From assembly GCA_034430155.1 (NCBI GenBank), contig DAOUET010000128.1, positions 1 to 44,048 of the forward strand: a stretch of 44,048 bases of DNA, read 5' to 3'. Position numbers and translations under genes: made by a program. The stretch's first letter is position 1; the number at the start of each line of letters is the position of its first letter. Positions 35,219 through 44,048 of the stretch are shown one piece after another. This DNA is from DAOUET01 sp034430155. Lineage in GTDB: Bacteria > Chloroflexota > Anaerolineae > Anaerolineales > UBA4823. The notes beneath the pieces were generated by a model. It worked only from the letters and a program-made list of their open reading frames with translations, ran no database searches and was not told the origin of the DNA.

Positions 35219-36130
35219 CTAGTAGTGTCGTTTTAATTCTGAAGCATAGCGCCGGCCAATCTGGCCTGCGTTTTCTTTTAACCATGTGCTTAGAGAAGTC
35301 TGACCATTTGGGGGATCAGTCGATACCAGGAGATTGTCCATTAATCCGTGTACCTCATCCCTGGTGAGCAGTATATCTCGCAAGACAAGACCCACCATTC
35401 CCGATAAGAACAGGGAGACTTCGGGGGGGACGTGAACCAACCATACCCGCTGGTTGATCATTCTTACAATTAAGTGAATTAATCTATTGAAAGTAAACAC
35501 CTCTGGGCCGACAACGTCCAGGATGAGGTTCTCCTGCAAGCCTCCTAATCTGACCGCTATATCGGCAAAATCCTCAACATAAATCGGTTGGAGTTTGTAT
35601 TCTCCTGATCCTGGCACTGGGAAGATCTTGAATTTTCGCAGCATATATGCGATGTTATTGATCAAGAGATCCCCTTGACCGAAGATCACGGTTGGCCGCA
35701 GGATGGCGTATGTCAACCCTGAATTTTGGATGGTCTTTTCAAGCAGCGCTTTTCCCTGGAAATATAGGTAAGGCGAATCCTCGGATGGGTTGGTGATGCT
35801 GACATGAACAATGCGGCGAAGGCCGGCATGTTGTGCGGCTTGTATCAGTGTTTCAGTATTTCGAACAGCTCGGGTGTAATTTTGTTTCCCGTGATTGAAA
35901 CGGACCCAATAGGTGTTATAGAGTGTGGAGACGCCATTCAGGCTTTCAGCCAGCTTATCGGGATATTCGAAATTAAAGGGGTATGCTCTCACCTGATTCC
36001 TAAACGGATCAAGATTATTTGGATGACCTGTCAAGGTGATGACTTTCTTTCCTGAATCTAACAATCTCTTGGCGATATATTTCCCTGTATAACCAAAGGC
36101 ACCAGTTACAGCGATGACCTCACCATCCAT
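35219..36130 (-). CDS. NmrA/atypical-SDR NAD(P)-binding protein
   Basis: A 303-aa Rossmann-fold protein. The first strand reads VIAVTGAFGYTGKYIAKRL, the TGxxGxxG cofactor motif. Later blocks VHVSITNPSED, YFQGKALLEKTI and YAILRPTVIFGQGD match the atypical SDR/NDUFA9-like group. That group includes regulators that sense NAD(P) and reductases of isoprenoid or nucleotide-sugar substrates, so the substrate is open. ATG 36130 has GAGGAT about 10 nt upstream; a GTG start at 36175 would add unconserved residues. It starts 52 bp from the end of pyk on the same strand and could be read from the same transcript. Confidence 0.83.
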   Translation of the reverse strand: MDGEVIAVTGAFGYTGKYIAKRLLDSGKKVITLTGHPNNLDPFRNQVRAYPFNFEYPDKLAESLNGVSTLYNTYWVRFNHGKQNYTRAVRNTETLIQAAQHAGLRRIVHVSITNPSEDSPYLYFQGKALLEKTIQNSGLTYAILRPTVIFGQGDLLINNIAYMLRKFKIFPVPGSGEYKLQPIYVEDFADIAVRLGGLQENLILDVVGPEVFTFNRLIHLIVRMINQRVWLVHVPPEVSLFLSGMVGLVLRDILLTRDEVHGLMDNLLVSTDPPNGQTSLSTWLKENAGQIGRRYASELKRHY

Positions 36131-36181
36131 GGTTCGAGTATCCTCACAGGGGCTGATCAATCGAGACCTGCTCACCTTTAC

Positions 36182-37645
36182 TTAGCGCTTTCCGATAGTG
36201 TGTAGTAAGGCAAGATTGGGAGGGCACATAGCTCCTACCGGGAAGCCCGAGATCAAGACAACTTGTTGTCCGGGTCGAATCGAAGTGGCCATGACAATGG
36301 TTTCTTCGACCACCTTCAGCATCTCCTCTAAGGTGTTAGCAAAAGGTACCAGGTGGGGGATAACCCCCCAAAGCATGGGTAGTTGGAAATAGGTGCTTTT
36401 ATCGGGGGTAAACGCGAGTACCGGGGCGCGGGGGCGTGCTTTGGCCATAAGCTCAGCAGTGCGTCCAGTTTGGGTGAAAACCGCAATGGCGGCGACATTA
36501 CGATCATCTGCCAATTCACGAGCTGCCCGCGTAATGGATAAAGCGTCGTCATGGGTGACATCACCAAGGGCTATCTCATCTGATGCGACCTCACTCAGAT
36601 TGCCGTCCCAATGCCCCCATTTGCTTAATTGGGCTTCCGCGTTGCGGATGATCGCAGCCATCATCTCGACAGCTTGTACTGGATATTTTCCCACAGCGGT
36701 CTCGCCGGATAACATGACCGCATCGGAACCATCGAAGATGGCGTTCGCTACGTCAGAAGCTTCGGCGCGGGTTGGTCGTGGGTTGTGGATCATCGAATCA
36801 AGCATCTGGGTGGCAGTAATGACCAATTTGGCGTGCTTGTTAGCGACCTCGATTATTTGTTTTTGGGCGATGGGCACTGCTTCAGGAGGCATTTCTACGC
36901 CCAGGTCGCCGCGGGCGACCATAACACCGTCAGCCGCTCTAACAATCTCATTCAAGTTAATAAGCGCTTCTGGTCGTTCCAGTTTGGCGATGATCGGTGT
37001 GTTTTTGCGATCAGGAGCCAAGCGAGCAATGGCCTGGCGAATGTTGAGTACGTCCCGTCCCGAACGTATAAAAGACATGGCGACAGCATCTATCTGCTGG
37101 TCTAAGCCGAATTTTAGATCTGCTTCATCCTTTTCAGTAAAAGCAGGGATGTTCAGATTCGCTCCAGGTAGGTTGACACCTTTATGTGGTTTGAGCTCAC
37201 CGCCCAGGACAACTTTAGTATCGATTTGATTTTCTGCAATGGAGACCACCACCAATTCTAAATTGCCATCATCGAGGAGAATACGCCCTCCTGGTCTGAC
37301 ACTCTGGGGTAAATCGTTATAATCTACCGACACTTTTTTCTTATTGCCCAGAACCTTCTCGGTTGTCAGTATCAGAGATTGACCCTGGTCAAGCATGATA
37401 GATTCTGATTCCAATTTTCCAGTACGGATTTTAGGACCTTGCAGGTCTTGAAGCAGCGTTATAGGATGGCTAGCCTGTTGGCATAAATTGCGTAGGATTT
37501 TGATGCGAGCTTGATGTTCTTCATGGCTACCATGAGAGAAATTCAAACGCACCACATCCATACCTGCCCTGATCAGCCGTTCAATCATAGTCCGATCACT
37601 GCTGGCTGGTCCCAGGGTTACCACGATTTTTGTGCGTCTATCCAT
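36182..37645 (-). CDS. pyk: Pyruvate kinase
   Basis: A 487-aa cytosolic glycolytic enzyme transferring phosphate from phosphoenolpyruvate to ADP. Visible are TKIVVTLGPASSD, NFSHGSHEEH (substrate-binding Arg/Asn/Ser/His), IIAKLERPEAL with the catalytic Lys and metal-ligand Glu, and VMVARGDLGVEMP. The final GFPVGAM close to the end is the C-domain hallmark. Full length for a bacterial enzyme without an extra C-terminal domain. ATG 37645 has GGAGG just upstream; a longer frame from 37681 is unsupported. It is downstream of the CoA-transferase and alanine dehydrogenase genes with a gap of 55 nt, so the three may be one transcript. Confidence 0.95.
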   Translation of the reverse strand: MDRRTKIVVTLGPASSDRTMIERLIRAGMDVVRLNFSHGSHEEHQARIKILRNLCQQASHPITLLQDLQGPKIRTGKLESESIMLDQGQSLILTTEKVLGNKKKVSVDYNDLPQSVRPGGRILLDDGNLELVVVSIAENQIDTKVVLGGELKPHKGVNLPGANLNIPAFTEKDEADLKFGLDQQIDAVAMSFIRSGRDVLNIRQAIARLAPDRKNTPIIAKLERPEALINLNEIVRAADGVMVARGDLGVEMPPEAVPIAQKQIIEVANKHAKLVITATQMLDSMIHNPRPTRAEASDVANAIFDGSDAVMLSGETAVGKYPVQAVEMMAAIIRNAEAQLSKWGHWDGNLSEVASDEIALGDVTHDDALSITRAARELADDRNVAAIAVFTQTGRTAELMAKARPRAPVLAFTPDKSTYFQLPMLWGVIPHLVPFANTLEEMLKVVEETIVMATSIRPGQQVVLISGFPVGAMCPPNLALLHTIGKR

Positions 37646-37700
37646 GTTGCCTCCATTGGTGACGACTATACCCGGCCTCATTTGTTGCTGCCTGCCCGGA

Positions 37701-38996
37701 TCAAATATAGTTCAATTCGTTCGCCTGGTGGGTGAGCTCCTGGCGAAATTGAGGATGGGCAATATTAATCAGGGCTTTGGCGCGTTGGCGTATAGTTTTG
37801 CCATATAGATCGGCAATGCCATATTCGGTCACCACATAGCGAACATGGTTGCGGGAGGTAACAACGCCTGCGCCTTGTTTCAACATTGGCACTATCCGGC
37901 TGAACTGTTTGGCTGTACTGGGCAGGGCGATGATGGGCACGCCATTCTTCGCTCGCGAGGCTCCATAAATAAAGTCCATCTGCCCGCCGACCCCACTATA
38001 AATTTTCGGCCCAATACTGTCAGCGCACACTTGGCCGGTCAGATCAATTTCGATGGCGGAATTGATAGCCACCATGCGTTCGTTCTGGGCGATTACAAAG
38101 GGGTCGTTGACATACTCGGTAGGATGTAGTTCTATCAGTGGATTATCGTCCACCCATTCATAGAGCCGGCGAGTGCCAAGGATAAAGCCTGCAATGATCT
38201 TACCGGGATGTAAGGTCTTGTTGGCGTTGGTCAGGACACCCGCCTCTACCAGGTCAATAACGCCATCTGAAAAAAGCTCGCTGTGCACCCCCAGATCTTT
38301 CTTTTCAAAAAGATATTTCAACACTGCATCGGGAATGGCACCGATCCCCATCTGCATGGTGGCGCTATCCGGAATCAGCTCAGCAATATGGCTGGCTATT
38401 TTTTCGATAACCTGGTTGGCTTCACCATCACCCATGGGCATTTCGGTAAGGGGGTAATCAACGGGCACGATGTAATCAAGTTTGCTGACATGAATGAACG
38501 AATCACCCAGGGTGCGCGGCATTTGCTGGTTGACTTCTGCAATGATCATTTTGGCTGATTCGGCCGGGGTTTTGGTTAGCCCTACCTCTAAACCAAAGCT
38601 ACAAAAACCGTAGTTGTCCGGTTGGGAGACGTGTATTAGGGCGACGTCTAATGGAAGGTGGTCGCGCTTGAAAAGCAAGGTAAACTCGGACAGTAAGACC
38701 GGAGTAAAGTCAGCACGACCTGTCTGCACCGCTTTACGTACATTAGGGCTGACAAACATGGTGTTTACCCGCAGATGCCCTTGCATTTCGGGGCTTACGT
38801 AATCGGCTGGACCGATGGATAGCGCCTGGGTGATTTCGACGTCCTGCAACTCAGGGGCGTAATCAACCAAGGCAGCCAGCAGCGTTTGCGGGACAGAACA
38901 GTTGCCTGTAAGAAATACGCGATTGCCAGATTTTATCTTTCTTACAGCTTCATCAGCAGAAACAATATGGGATCGGTAACGCTGATTGAGTTCCAT
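37701..38996 (-). CDS. Acetyl-CoA hydrolase/transferase family CoA-transferase
   Basis: A 431-aa enzyme of the family that includes 4-hydroxybutyrate and butyryl-CoA:acetate CoA-transferases, which move CoA between carboxylic acids in fermentation. Both halves are present: an N-terminal domain (to about 195) with VSPNVRKAVQTGRADFTPV, and a C-terminal domain with IGAIPDAVLKYL and GVHSELFSDGVIDL. The Glu of HSE is the predicted residue that forms the CoA thioester. A GGQMDFIYGA stretch matches the CoA-binding loop. It lies 3 nt after alanine dehydrogenase with GGGGTGAGG before its ATG, so the two are co-expressed. The preferred acid cannot be told from sequence. Confidence 0.88.
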   Translation of the reverse strand: MELNQRYRSHIVSADEAVRKIKSGNRVFLTGNCSVPQTLLAALVDYAPELQDVEITQALSIGPADYVSPEMQGHLRVNTMFVSPNVRKAVQTGRADFTPVLLSEFTLLFKRDHLPLDVALIHVSQPDNYGFCSFGLEVGLTKTPAESAKMIIAEVNQQMPRTLGDSFIHVSKLDYIVPVDYPLTEMPMGDGEANQVIEKIASHIAELIPDSATMQMGIGAIPDAVLKYLFEKKDLGVHSELFSDGVIDLVEAGVLTNANKTLHPGKIIAGFILGTRRLYEWVDDNPLIELHPTEYVNDPFVIAQNERMVAINSAIEIDLTGQVCADSIGPKIYSGVGGQMDFIYGASRAKNGVPIIALPSTAKQFSRIVPMLKQGAGVVTSRNHVRYVVTEYGIADLYGKTIRQRAKALINIAHPQFRQELTHQANELNYI

Positions 38997-38999
38997 ACC

Positions 39000-40088
39000 T
39001 CACCCCGCCTCTTGAGGGTTCAGACGTGATATGTTATGTAGTTTTCCTTTATGGACGACAACGCTATGCTGGATGGCTTTGTTTTCACCAATGGCATTTT
39101 CAATACCTTTGTTGGCAATTTCCAGAATATAAGGGAAAGCAGCATTTATGAAAGCATAAGTGGATGTGCGGGCAACTACGCTGGGGATATTCGGAACACA
39201 GTAATGGATTACTTCTTCTTCGATAAAGGTGGGATGTTCATGGGTGGTTGGCCGAGAAGTTTCAACACAACCACCTTCATCGATGCTGATGTCCATGATG
39301 ATCGAGCGTGGCTTCATGGTCTGAACCATTTCACGCGTTACCACGATAGGTGTATTTGCGCCGGGTACTAGGACCGCTCCGACCACCACATCAGCAAATG
39401 CACAGGCGCGTGCCACATTGAGAGGGTTCGAGAGCATAGTTACAATTCCGCTGTGCTGTTCAAATATCCTTTGCAGGGCGGTTAAATTTGCATCCAAGAC
39501 CGATACATGTGCGCCCATGCCAATGAACGCTCGGGTAGCATAAGTGCCGACAATCCCAGCTCCAATAATCACGACTTCGGCTGGGGGTACCCCAGCAATG
39601 CCCTCCAAGAGAATACCCTTGCCACCCGCGTTATTCTGAAGCAATCTGGCAGCGATCTGTGCCACAAGGCGTCCCGCGATCTGGCTCAATGGCCGCCGGA
39701 CAGGCACAGTTCTATCGGGCAGTTGGATTTGCTCGTAGGCGATGGCGGTAATCTGGTTTTGGAGTAACAAATCGATTTTTTCCTGTCGGGCAGACCCCAG
39801 ATGGAGGAAACCAGCTATAGTCGTGTTGGGGCGCAGCCATTCGATCTCATCATATAAAGGTCGAGCGACTTTGAGCAGAAAATCCGAACGGCCAAAGACT
39901 TCATGGGGTGAATAGACGATACGAGCGCCAGCTTGCTCATAGTCCCGGTCGCTAAAGCCAGCACCGAGACCGGCATTATGCTCTATATAGCAGGTATGCT
40001 GGTTCTTGGTGAGCATTTGCACACCTGCAGGTGAAAGACCAACGCGATATTCAAATGGCCGCCGTTCTTTAGGAACGCCTATGTTCAT
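39000..40088 (-). CDS. ald: Alanine dehydrogenase
   Basis: A 362-aa cytosolic enzyme that interconverts alanine and pyruvate with NAD+ and ammonia. N-terminal NIGVPKERRPFEYRVGLSPAGV is typical, with substrate-binding Arg and Lys. Next come VPVRRPLSQIAGRL, the NAD motif VVIIGAGIVGTYATRAFIGMGA and MDISIDEGGCVETSRPTTHEHPTF. The protein is slightly shorter than the 370-aa norm but complete. It is the first gene of a minus-strand run that continues with a CoA-transferase and pyruvate kinase, which suggests alanine or amino-acid fermentation joined to pyruvate and CoA-ester chemistry (inference). Confidence 0.93.
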   Translation of the reverse strand: MNIGVPKERRPFEYRVGLSPAGVQMLTKNQHTCYIEHNAGLGAGFSDRDYEQAGARIVYSPHEVFGRSDFLLKVARPLYDEIEWLRPNTTIAGFLHLGSARQEKIDLLLQNQITAIAYEQIQLPDRTVPVRRPLSQIAGRLVAQIAARLLQNNAGGKGILLEGIAGVPPAEVVIIGAGIVGTYATRAFIGMGAHVSVLDANLTALQRIFEQHSGIVTMLSNPLNVARACAFADVVVGAVLVPGANTPIVVTREMVQTMKPRSIIMDISIDEGGCVETSRPTTHEHPTFIEEEVIHYCVPNIPSVVARTSTYAFINAAFPYILEIANKGIENAIGENKAIQHSVVVHKGKLHNISRLNPQEAG

Positions 40089-40258
40089 TGCTTCACCTCG
40101 GAGAATCCTGGTAACCCAACAAAATTATTGTCAGGATATTTATGTAATCTAACACTCGTAAAAGGAGACTGGCTTATTTCCCACAGAATTTTTTGAACTG
40201 ATAAGGCTGCGCCGGTGACCGCCATCGCCCGATGTGGGTTCTTCTGCTCAAGAAGGAT

Positions 40259-41179
40259 TTATTCGGCCAACAGCTTAACCAGGATGCCTTTTTGAGCATG
40301 CAAGCGGTTATGGGCTTGGGGAAAGATCACAGAGTGTGGTCCATCAACAACTTCATCCGTAATTTCCATATTGCGGTGGGCCGGTAAACAGTGCATGACA
40401 ATCACGTCTGGCTTGGCCTCGCCTACCAGGGCAGTGTTGACCTGATAAGGAGGAAATAACTTCTCACGGATGGTGCTTTGTTCTTCCTGCCCCATGCTGG
40501 TCCAGGTATCTGTGTAGATCACATCTGCGGATCTAACCGCGATGTGGGCATCGCGCAACAAGGTGATAGTGGTGCCGCTCTCTTGGGCGAACTGCCGGCC
40601 CTCTTCGATAGCAGGTAAGGGCATATCGTAGCCTTCAGGGTTAGCGATGGTGAAATTAGCGCCTAATTTGGCGCAAATATGCATCAAGGAAACAGCCACG
40701 TTATTACCATCACCCACGTAAGTCACGTTCAAACCCTTGAGCTGGCCCAATTTCTCCTGAATAGTGAGGGCATCTCCAAGTGCTTGGCAAGGGTGGCTGT
40801 AATCACTGAGACCGTTGATCACTGGGATTGTTGACCAGTGAGCAAGTTCAAGAACATGCCGGTGGTCGAAGACGCGGGCCATGATAGCATCCACATAGCC
40901 AGACATCACCCGGGCAACATCAGCGATAGCTTCACGTTGACCTAAACCGATCTCATTGGGCGACAAGTAAAGAGCGTCTCCGCCCAGCTGGCGCATGGCC
41001 ATATCGAAGGAAACTCGGGTGCGTAGGCTGGGTTTTTGGAAGATCATGCCAAGAACTTTATTTTTCAGCAAAGGTGGGTTGCCGCCACCAGCCCACTCAT
41101 GCTTTAATTCAACAGAAAAATCGAGCAAATCCTGAAGCATTTCAGGGGTGTAATCGGCGATCGAAAGGAAATCCTTCAT
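40259..41179 (-). CDS. argF: Ornithine carbamoyltransferase
   Basis: A 306-aa cytosolic enzyme that joins carbamoyl phosphate to ornithine to give citrulline in arginine synthesis. The carbamoyl-phosphate motif is SLRTRVSFD (usually STRTR), with YSHPCQALGD and the ornithine-binding HCLPAHRN. Normal length. ATG 41179 has AGGAG about 9 nt upstream; the longer frame to 41272 runs into the IS and is not used. Its upstream DNA is interrupted at 41247 by an IS whose transposase points the same way, so the native promoter may be lost or replaced. No other arg gene is in view. Confidence 0.93.
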   Translation of the reverse strand: MKDFLSIADYTPEMLQDLLDFSVELKHEWAGGGNPPLLKNKVLGMIFQKPSLRTRVSFDMAMRQLGGDALYLSPNEIGLGQREAIADVARVMSGYVDAIMARVFDHRHVLELAHWSTIPVINGLSDYSHPCQALGDALTIQEKLGQLKGLNVTYVGDGNNVAVSLMHICAKLGANFTIANPEGYDMPLPAIEEGRQFAQESGTTITLLRDAHIAVRSADVIYTDTWTSMGQEEQSTIREKLFPPYQVNTALVGEAKPDVIVMHCLPAHRNMEITDEVVDGPHSVIFPQAHNRLHAQKGILVKLLAE

Positions 41180-41246
41180 ACTTTCTTGCTCCTGAAGATA
41201 AAATGATGGCTGTGGTTGGATGCTCAGCAGTATAACATAGATGATT

Positions 41247-43110
41247 GCACTGCAATTACAGTTCTTTAACAACCGATGTAGGCCTTTGACAGCGCCATAA
41301 ACGATCTCTTGCCGGTCAAAAGCGCCTTCAGAAACGAGGAAAAAGAATTACCTTGCTGTTCAGGGGCAGCTTTCGCACTCATTTCTGCGGCCATTTTCCG
41401 CCTTTCGTCCTTTCTTTTCACTTCCCAGTAATGGTGAATTCGGCGCGTATTGGTCATGGCAGCCGATCCGACTATCAAACAGGTCATGCGGAAGAGACCT
41501 CTGACCGGCAACTTGCCGGTCGGGAAAGGATGTTTCACTTCCCGGATTGTGCCTTCGAGGGCTGCCCGGCGGTTCTTGCCTTCCTGCTTGCTCAGCTGCA
41601 TTTTGCGTCGCCGTTTGGCCACTGCGATCTGGGAGGCAAGAAAGGTCAAGCGGAAGGAGGGGTGCTTTTTCCCAGGCTGAGCCGGGCAGCGCCCTTCGAG
41701 ATGAAACGGACAGGTCAGACAGAGCGACGGGTCGAAGTCCGCCCGGTAACTACGTTGGCGACTGCTCAACCTGACCGGCACGCTTTGTCCCCGGGGACAG
41801 GTGATACGGGTTGGAACGCCTTGCTCATTTTGCTCGATCTCGAAATCGGCTAAGTACAGTTTGGTGGGGGCCAACGTTGGGCCCTTGATGCCGGTTTGGA
41901 TCTGTTCGACCTGATGTTGCTGCAGGGCTGGATCGACTTCCGCACCCGCATATGGTCCATCCGTGTAGATCGTCTCCAACCCGGTGCGTTCCTTCAAGTC
42001 GGGTAAGGCTTCTAATAACAGGGCATTGTCGTTGGTGTGGTTGGGGGCGACTTGCACTTTAGTGATCAACAGCAACGCATTGTCCGGGTGGCAGGTTTCG
42101 CTCAGGTTGGCCACATAGCCTTTATAAGCCCGCGAGCCCTTCTTGCGGTAAGTGGTTTCCAGATCATCCACCGATTGCAATCTGTCGGCCTCCAACTCTT
42201 GGTTGGCCTTGGGGCGTACAGCCTGGGCTTCCAGACGGAAGTTGTCGTCAAAGAAACGCTGCAGCACCTGGTAGGTCGGTTCTTGAGCGTAGCCTTCCCG
42301 CAGTCCTTCCAGGAGAAGAGCGATCACTTCCCCAACCTGCTGCAAGTGCGCCTGCGTGGCCTCTTGGCCTTTGATCCGGTACACATACTGCCCCGAGTGG
42401 CCTTGCAGATAAGGGGCTAAGGTTTCGGCATAGCGCTGCTGGTCGGCTTCCGAGAGGCTGTGGTGCAGTTGCTGCAAGGCTTCCACCAACAACTGCAAGC
42501 GGCTCATGTCCAGGATGTTGCTGGCGATCTGGGTGCTGTTCATGCGCTGCTTGCCGGTTTTAAACTTCAAGATTTGCAGTTGCTGGTCGGTGATCTGCTC
42601 GAAGGCTTTTGTGAGCAGGTTCACCCCATGCGCCAGATTGTAGTGGCTCAGATGTTCGCGGAAGTAGTATAAGGTGCGCAGATCGAAGTCACTCTCGTTC
42701 AGATCATGGATGCCCAAGGCGTAGCGGACCTGCAGATCAAAGCAGAAATAATCGTACAGTTCTTCGTCGTTCCAGCCGAAGCCTGACTTGAGGGTCTCCC
42801 GCCCGACCAACCAGTTGATCGGCATGTTCGGCCGGGAAGGTGATCGACATAGAGGACCGCAAAAGCATCTTCGTCGATGCGGCTGAAGAAGTGGTGATAG
42901 AAGTCCTCTGCCCAGGAGTTCTCTAAACGCTTGCGTTTCTTATCCGGCAGATCGTTGACGTTGCTTATCAACAGGGGCTGCAGGTGGCGCTTATTGGGTT
43001 TATACATGCTTCAGACCTTTCGGTATCGGTTGGGTCTGATTATATTAAGAAACCTCCCTTTTGAGGAGAGTAGATATTGTACTAGTTTGGTCTGGTTGTT
43101 TTTGCAGTGC
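41247..43110 (-). mobile_element. IS1182-family-like insertion sequence, 1.86 kb
   Basis: Terminal inverted repeats are GCACTGCAATTACA (41247-41260) and GCACTGCAAAAACA, the complement of 43097-43110 (11 of 14 match). Between them lies one transposase reading frame, now split. Flanks are GATT and GATC, so no clean target duplication is visible. The element sits between the tRNA-Gly terminator and argF. A related end begins at 43741. Confidence 0.85.
41266..43007 (-). pseudogene. IS1182-like transposase split by a frameshift
   Basis: The N-terminal frame starts at ATG 43007 (MYKPNKRHLQPLLISNVNDL) and reads to YVDHLP. The main frame resumes near 42837 with PSRPNMPINWLVG and runs to 41266. A -1 shift, or one missing base in CACCTTCCC, would join them as VDHPSRPNMPINW, a smooth family sequence. 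The main part has the DDE-type transposase blocks (YTDGPYAGAEVDP, FRMTCLIVGSA) and an internal Cys-rich segment (CPRGQ, CLTCPFHLEGRCP). Total about 580 aa. I favour a simple inactivating deletion, but programmed frameshifting occurs in IS elements and cannot be excluded. Confidence 0.82.
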
Positions 43111-43120
43111 GATCAGAGAT

Positions 43121-43164
43121 AAAAAAAGATTACCGACTTCTATCTAACTAGATAGGAACGGTAA
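43121..43164 (-). terminator. Terminator of tRNA-Gly
   Basis: On the minus strand TTACCG pairs with CGGTAA (43130-43135 with 43159-43164) and an inner CTATCT/AGATAG stem completes a long hairpin. Seven T follow (43121-43127 as A on the plus strand). The IS ends 10 bp further on. Confidence 0.85.
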
Positions 43165-43198
43165 CCTTGTGAAGTTCGGAGGTTACTTACCCTCCATG

Positions 43199-43270
43199 AG
43201 CGGGTGATGGGACTCGAACCCACGAATGGTAGCTTGGGAAGCTACTGCCTTACCACTTGGCTACACCCGC
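43199..43270 (-). tRNA. tRNA-Gly (anticodon CCC)
   Basis: A complete cloverleaf of about 72 nt on the minus strand. The acceptor stem is GCGGGTG with CACCCGC, the anticodon stem GTAGC/GCTAC encloses TTCCCAA (anticodon CCC, codon GGG), and the T-arm carries GGTTCGAGTCC. The discriminator is T and no CCA is encoded. A terminator follows directly. Confidence 0.95.
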
Positions 43271-43370
43271 TTATTAGACGTGAATTTAGCCTATTTTTCT
43301 TATCTAAAACCTCATTTTAATTACTAAGCTAACGTGCATTTTATCACGAATTTTTCTGTTGATGAAGAAT

Positions 43371-43739
43371 CTAAGATTTTTGTGTTTCTTTATAGCTTGA
43401 AATCTTTTCTTGTAATAATTCTCTTACATTTGGTTCTAGTGTGAATTTTACTGTGATTCCAACACCTTTGTGAAATTTAAATAAAATATCTGAAAAATTC
43501 GCTAATCCAATAAGTAACCCTGAGCCAAGATAAAAGTTGAGTCTTTCTCTTATTTCAGTACCATCGTATGGGAAAAAACTTTTCGCCAATAATCTAGTAA
43601 TCTCAGTAGATTCCAATTCAATATTTTCATAATCATATAAAAACCGAGCTATATCAATATTTAGTTTATTGATGATGGTTTTTTGTGTTTCTGTAGTAGA
43701 AATCGTTTTATCTTCTTTTTTTTCTTCTAATATATGACT
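43371..43739 (-). pseudogene. Unknown AT-rich gene, 5' end removed by an IS
   Basis: I do not recognise this gene. About 122 native codons remain (HILEEKKEDKTISTTETQK to the C terminus SSYKETQKS). The frame's apparent GTG start and first residues come from the IS that begins at 43741, so the real start is lost. The remnant is lysine- and glutamate-rich, soluble, with a hydrophobic patch LGSGLLIGLANF. Its base composition is clearly lower in GC than the neighbours, hinting at acquired DNA. No function is proposed. Confidence 0.6.
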
Positions 43740-43740
43740 C

Positions 43741-44048
43741 CACTGCAAAAACTTGCACTTTACCAATTCACAGAGAGCGTTTGCGGCTGCGCCAGGCTGT
43801 GGAATGCCGCCAAGGTGGTTTTTACGCAGGCAAAAATAGAAACGTCTGGCCGTTCCTGGGCGCTTTTTCCTGCCCCAAGGGCAGCATCCTGCGGTTTTTC
43901 TGCCTTCTTTTTGCCTTCCAGGTAGCGTTGAATACGCCGTACGTTGGCGACGGCGGCGGAACCGATCAACATACAGGCAACTCGGAACTTACCTCGCACG
44001 GGTAACTTGCCAGCCGGGAAGGGGTGTTTGACACTGCGCACGGTGGCT
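43741..44048 (-). mobile_element. Second IS1182-like element (partial, cut by window edge)
   Basis: CACTGCAAAAAC at 43741-43752 matches the terminal repeat of the IS at 41247-43110 and marks the end of this copy. The transposase C terminus follows. It is a relative and not a duplicate: the two transposases share KHPFP-GKLPVRG and IGSAA but differ elsewhere. Confidence 0.8.
43760..44048 (-). CDS. IS1182-like transposase, C-terminal part (partial)
   Basis: The frame enters from beyond 44048 and ends with TAA at 43760-43762. It reads VRSVKHPFPAGKLPVRG, then FRVACMLIGSAAVANVRRIQ, the conserved C-terminal end of this transposase family, followed by a variable Lys/Ala-rich tail. The start and catalytic residues lie outside the window, so its integrity cannot be judged. 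Confidence 0.8.
   Translation of the reverse strand, partial: ATVRSVKHPFPAGKLPVRGKFRVACMLIGSAAVANVRRIQRYLEGKKKAEKPQDAALGAGKSAQERPDVSIFACVKTTLAAFHSLAQPQTLSVNW

Noticed and set aside
36393..37229. 278-codon frame antisense to pyruvate kinase
   Set aside because: Low-complexity Ser/Ala-rich shadow of a highly conserved gene, with no family signature.

Overview
The window reads as a chromosomal segment of a strictly anaerobic Chloroflexota bacterium, most likely class Anaerolineae (inference). The clues are secreted lipoproteins with long Pro/Thr linkers, paired L,D-transpeptidases, a DarA-type (cyclic-di-AMP receptor) protein, and a large Hdr/Flx-like flavin-based electron-transfer operon. Coding density is high. 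Accessory DNA is limited to a miniature inverted-repeat element and two IS1182-like insertion sequences.

Layout. Bases 1-3900 hold the end of a miniature repeat, aspS behind a structured leader, a probable 6S RNA gene with a 23-bp terminator-like hairpin, and a CBM9-like lipoprotein. Bases 4000-9820 hold an APC permease fused to two UspA domains, an unknown 140-aa protein, and a cell-wall operon on the minus strand (amidase followed by two L,D-transpeptidases). Bases 10000-13400 hold a flavin reductase, an AMMECR1 protein, a stand-alone DarA protein, an SDR oxidoreductase whose start looks frameshifted, and a metallo-beta-lactamase-fold gene broken by a 92-bp element.

Bases 13460-22575 are the centrepiece: a five-gene operon of two HdrA paralogues, an MvhD/FlxC-like fusion, an AsrA/FlxB-like Fe-S protein and an AsrB/FlxA-like FAD/NAD(P) reductase. 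Both hdrA genes carry an in-frame TGA where HdrA normally has a cysteine (LDC-S/A-A-[C]-ILTPK). Each TGA is followed 24 nt later by the same small hairpin. I read both as selenoproteins. The second HdrA also carries a GltD-type module of about 420 residues where HdrA normally has an inserted ferredoxin loop. No hdrB or hdrC is in the window, so the second electron acceptor is unknown.

Downstream and convergent lies a CPA1 Na+/H+ antiporter whose C terminus is a DarA-like domain, a plausible direct c-di-AMP control of ion transport. Bases 24770-36130 hold a glycosidase-like protein, a MaoC-family protein, a class A penicillin-binding protein, a DNA-methylase-like protein with degraded motifs, an FG-GAP-type lipoprotein and an NmrA-like reductase. 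Bases 36180-41179 (minus strand) hold pyruvate kinase, an acyl-CoA:acetate-type CoA-transferase, alanine dehydrogenase and ornithine carbamoyltransferase. Bases 41247-44048 hold a complete IS1182-like element with a frameshifted transposase, a tRNA-Gly(CCC) with its terminator, an AT-rich gene cut by a second IS, and the partial transposase of that IS at the window edge.
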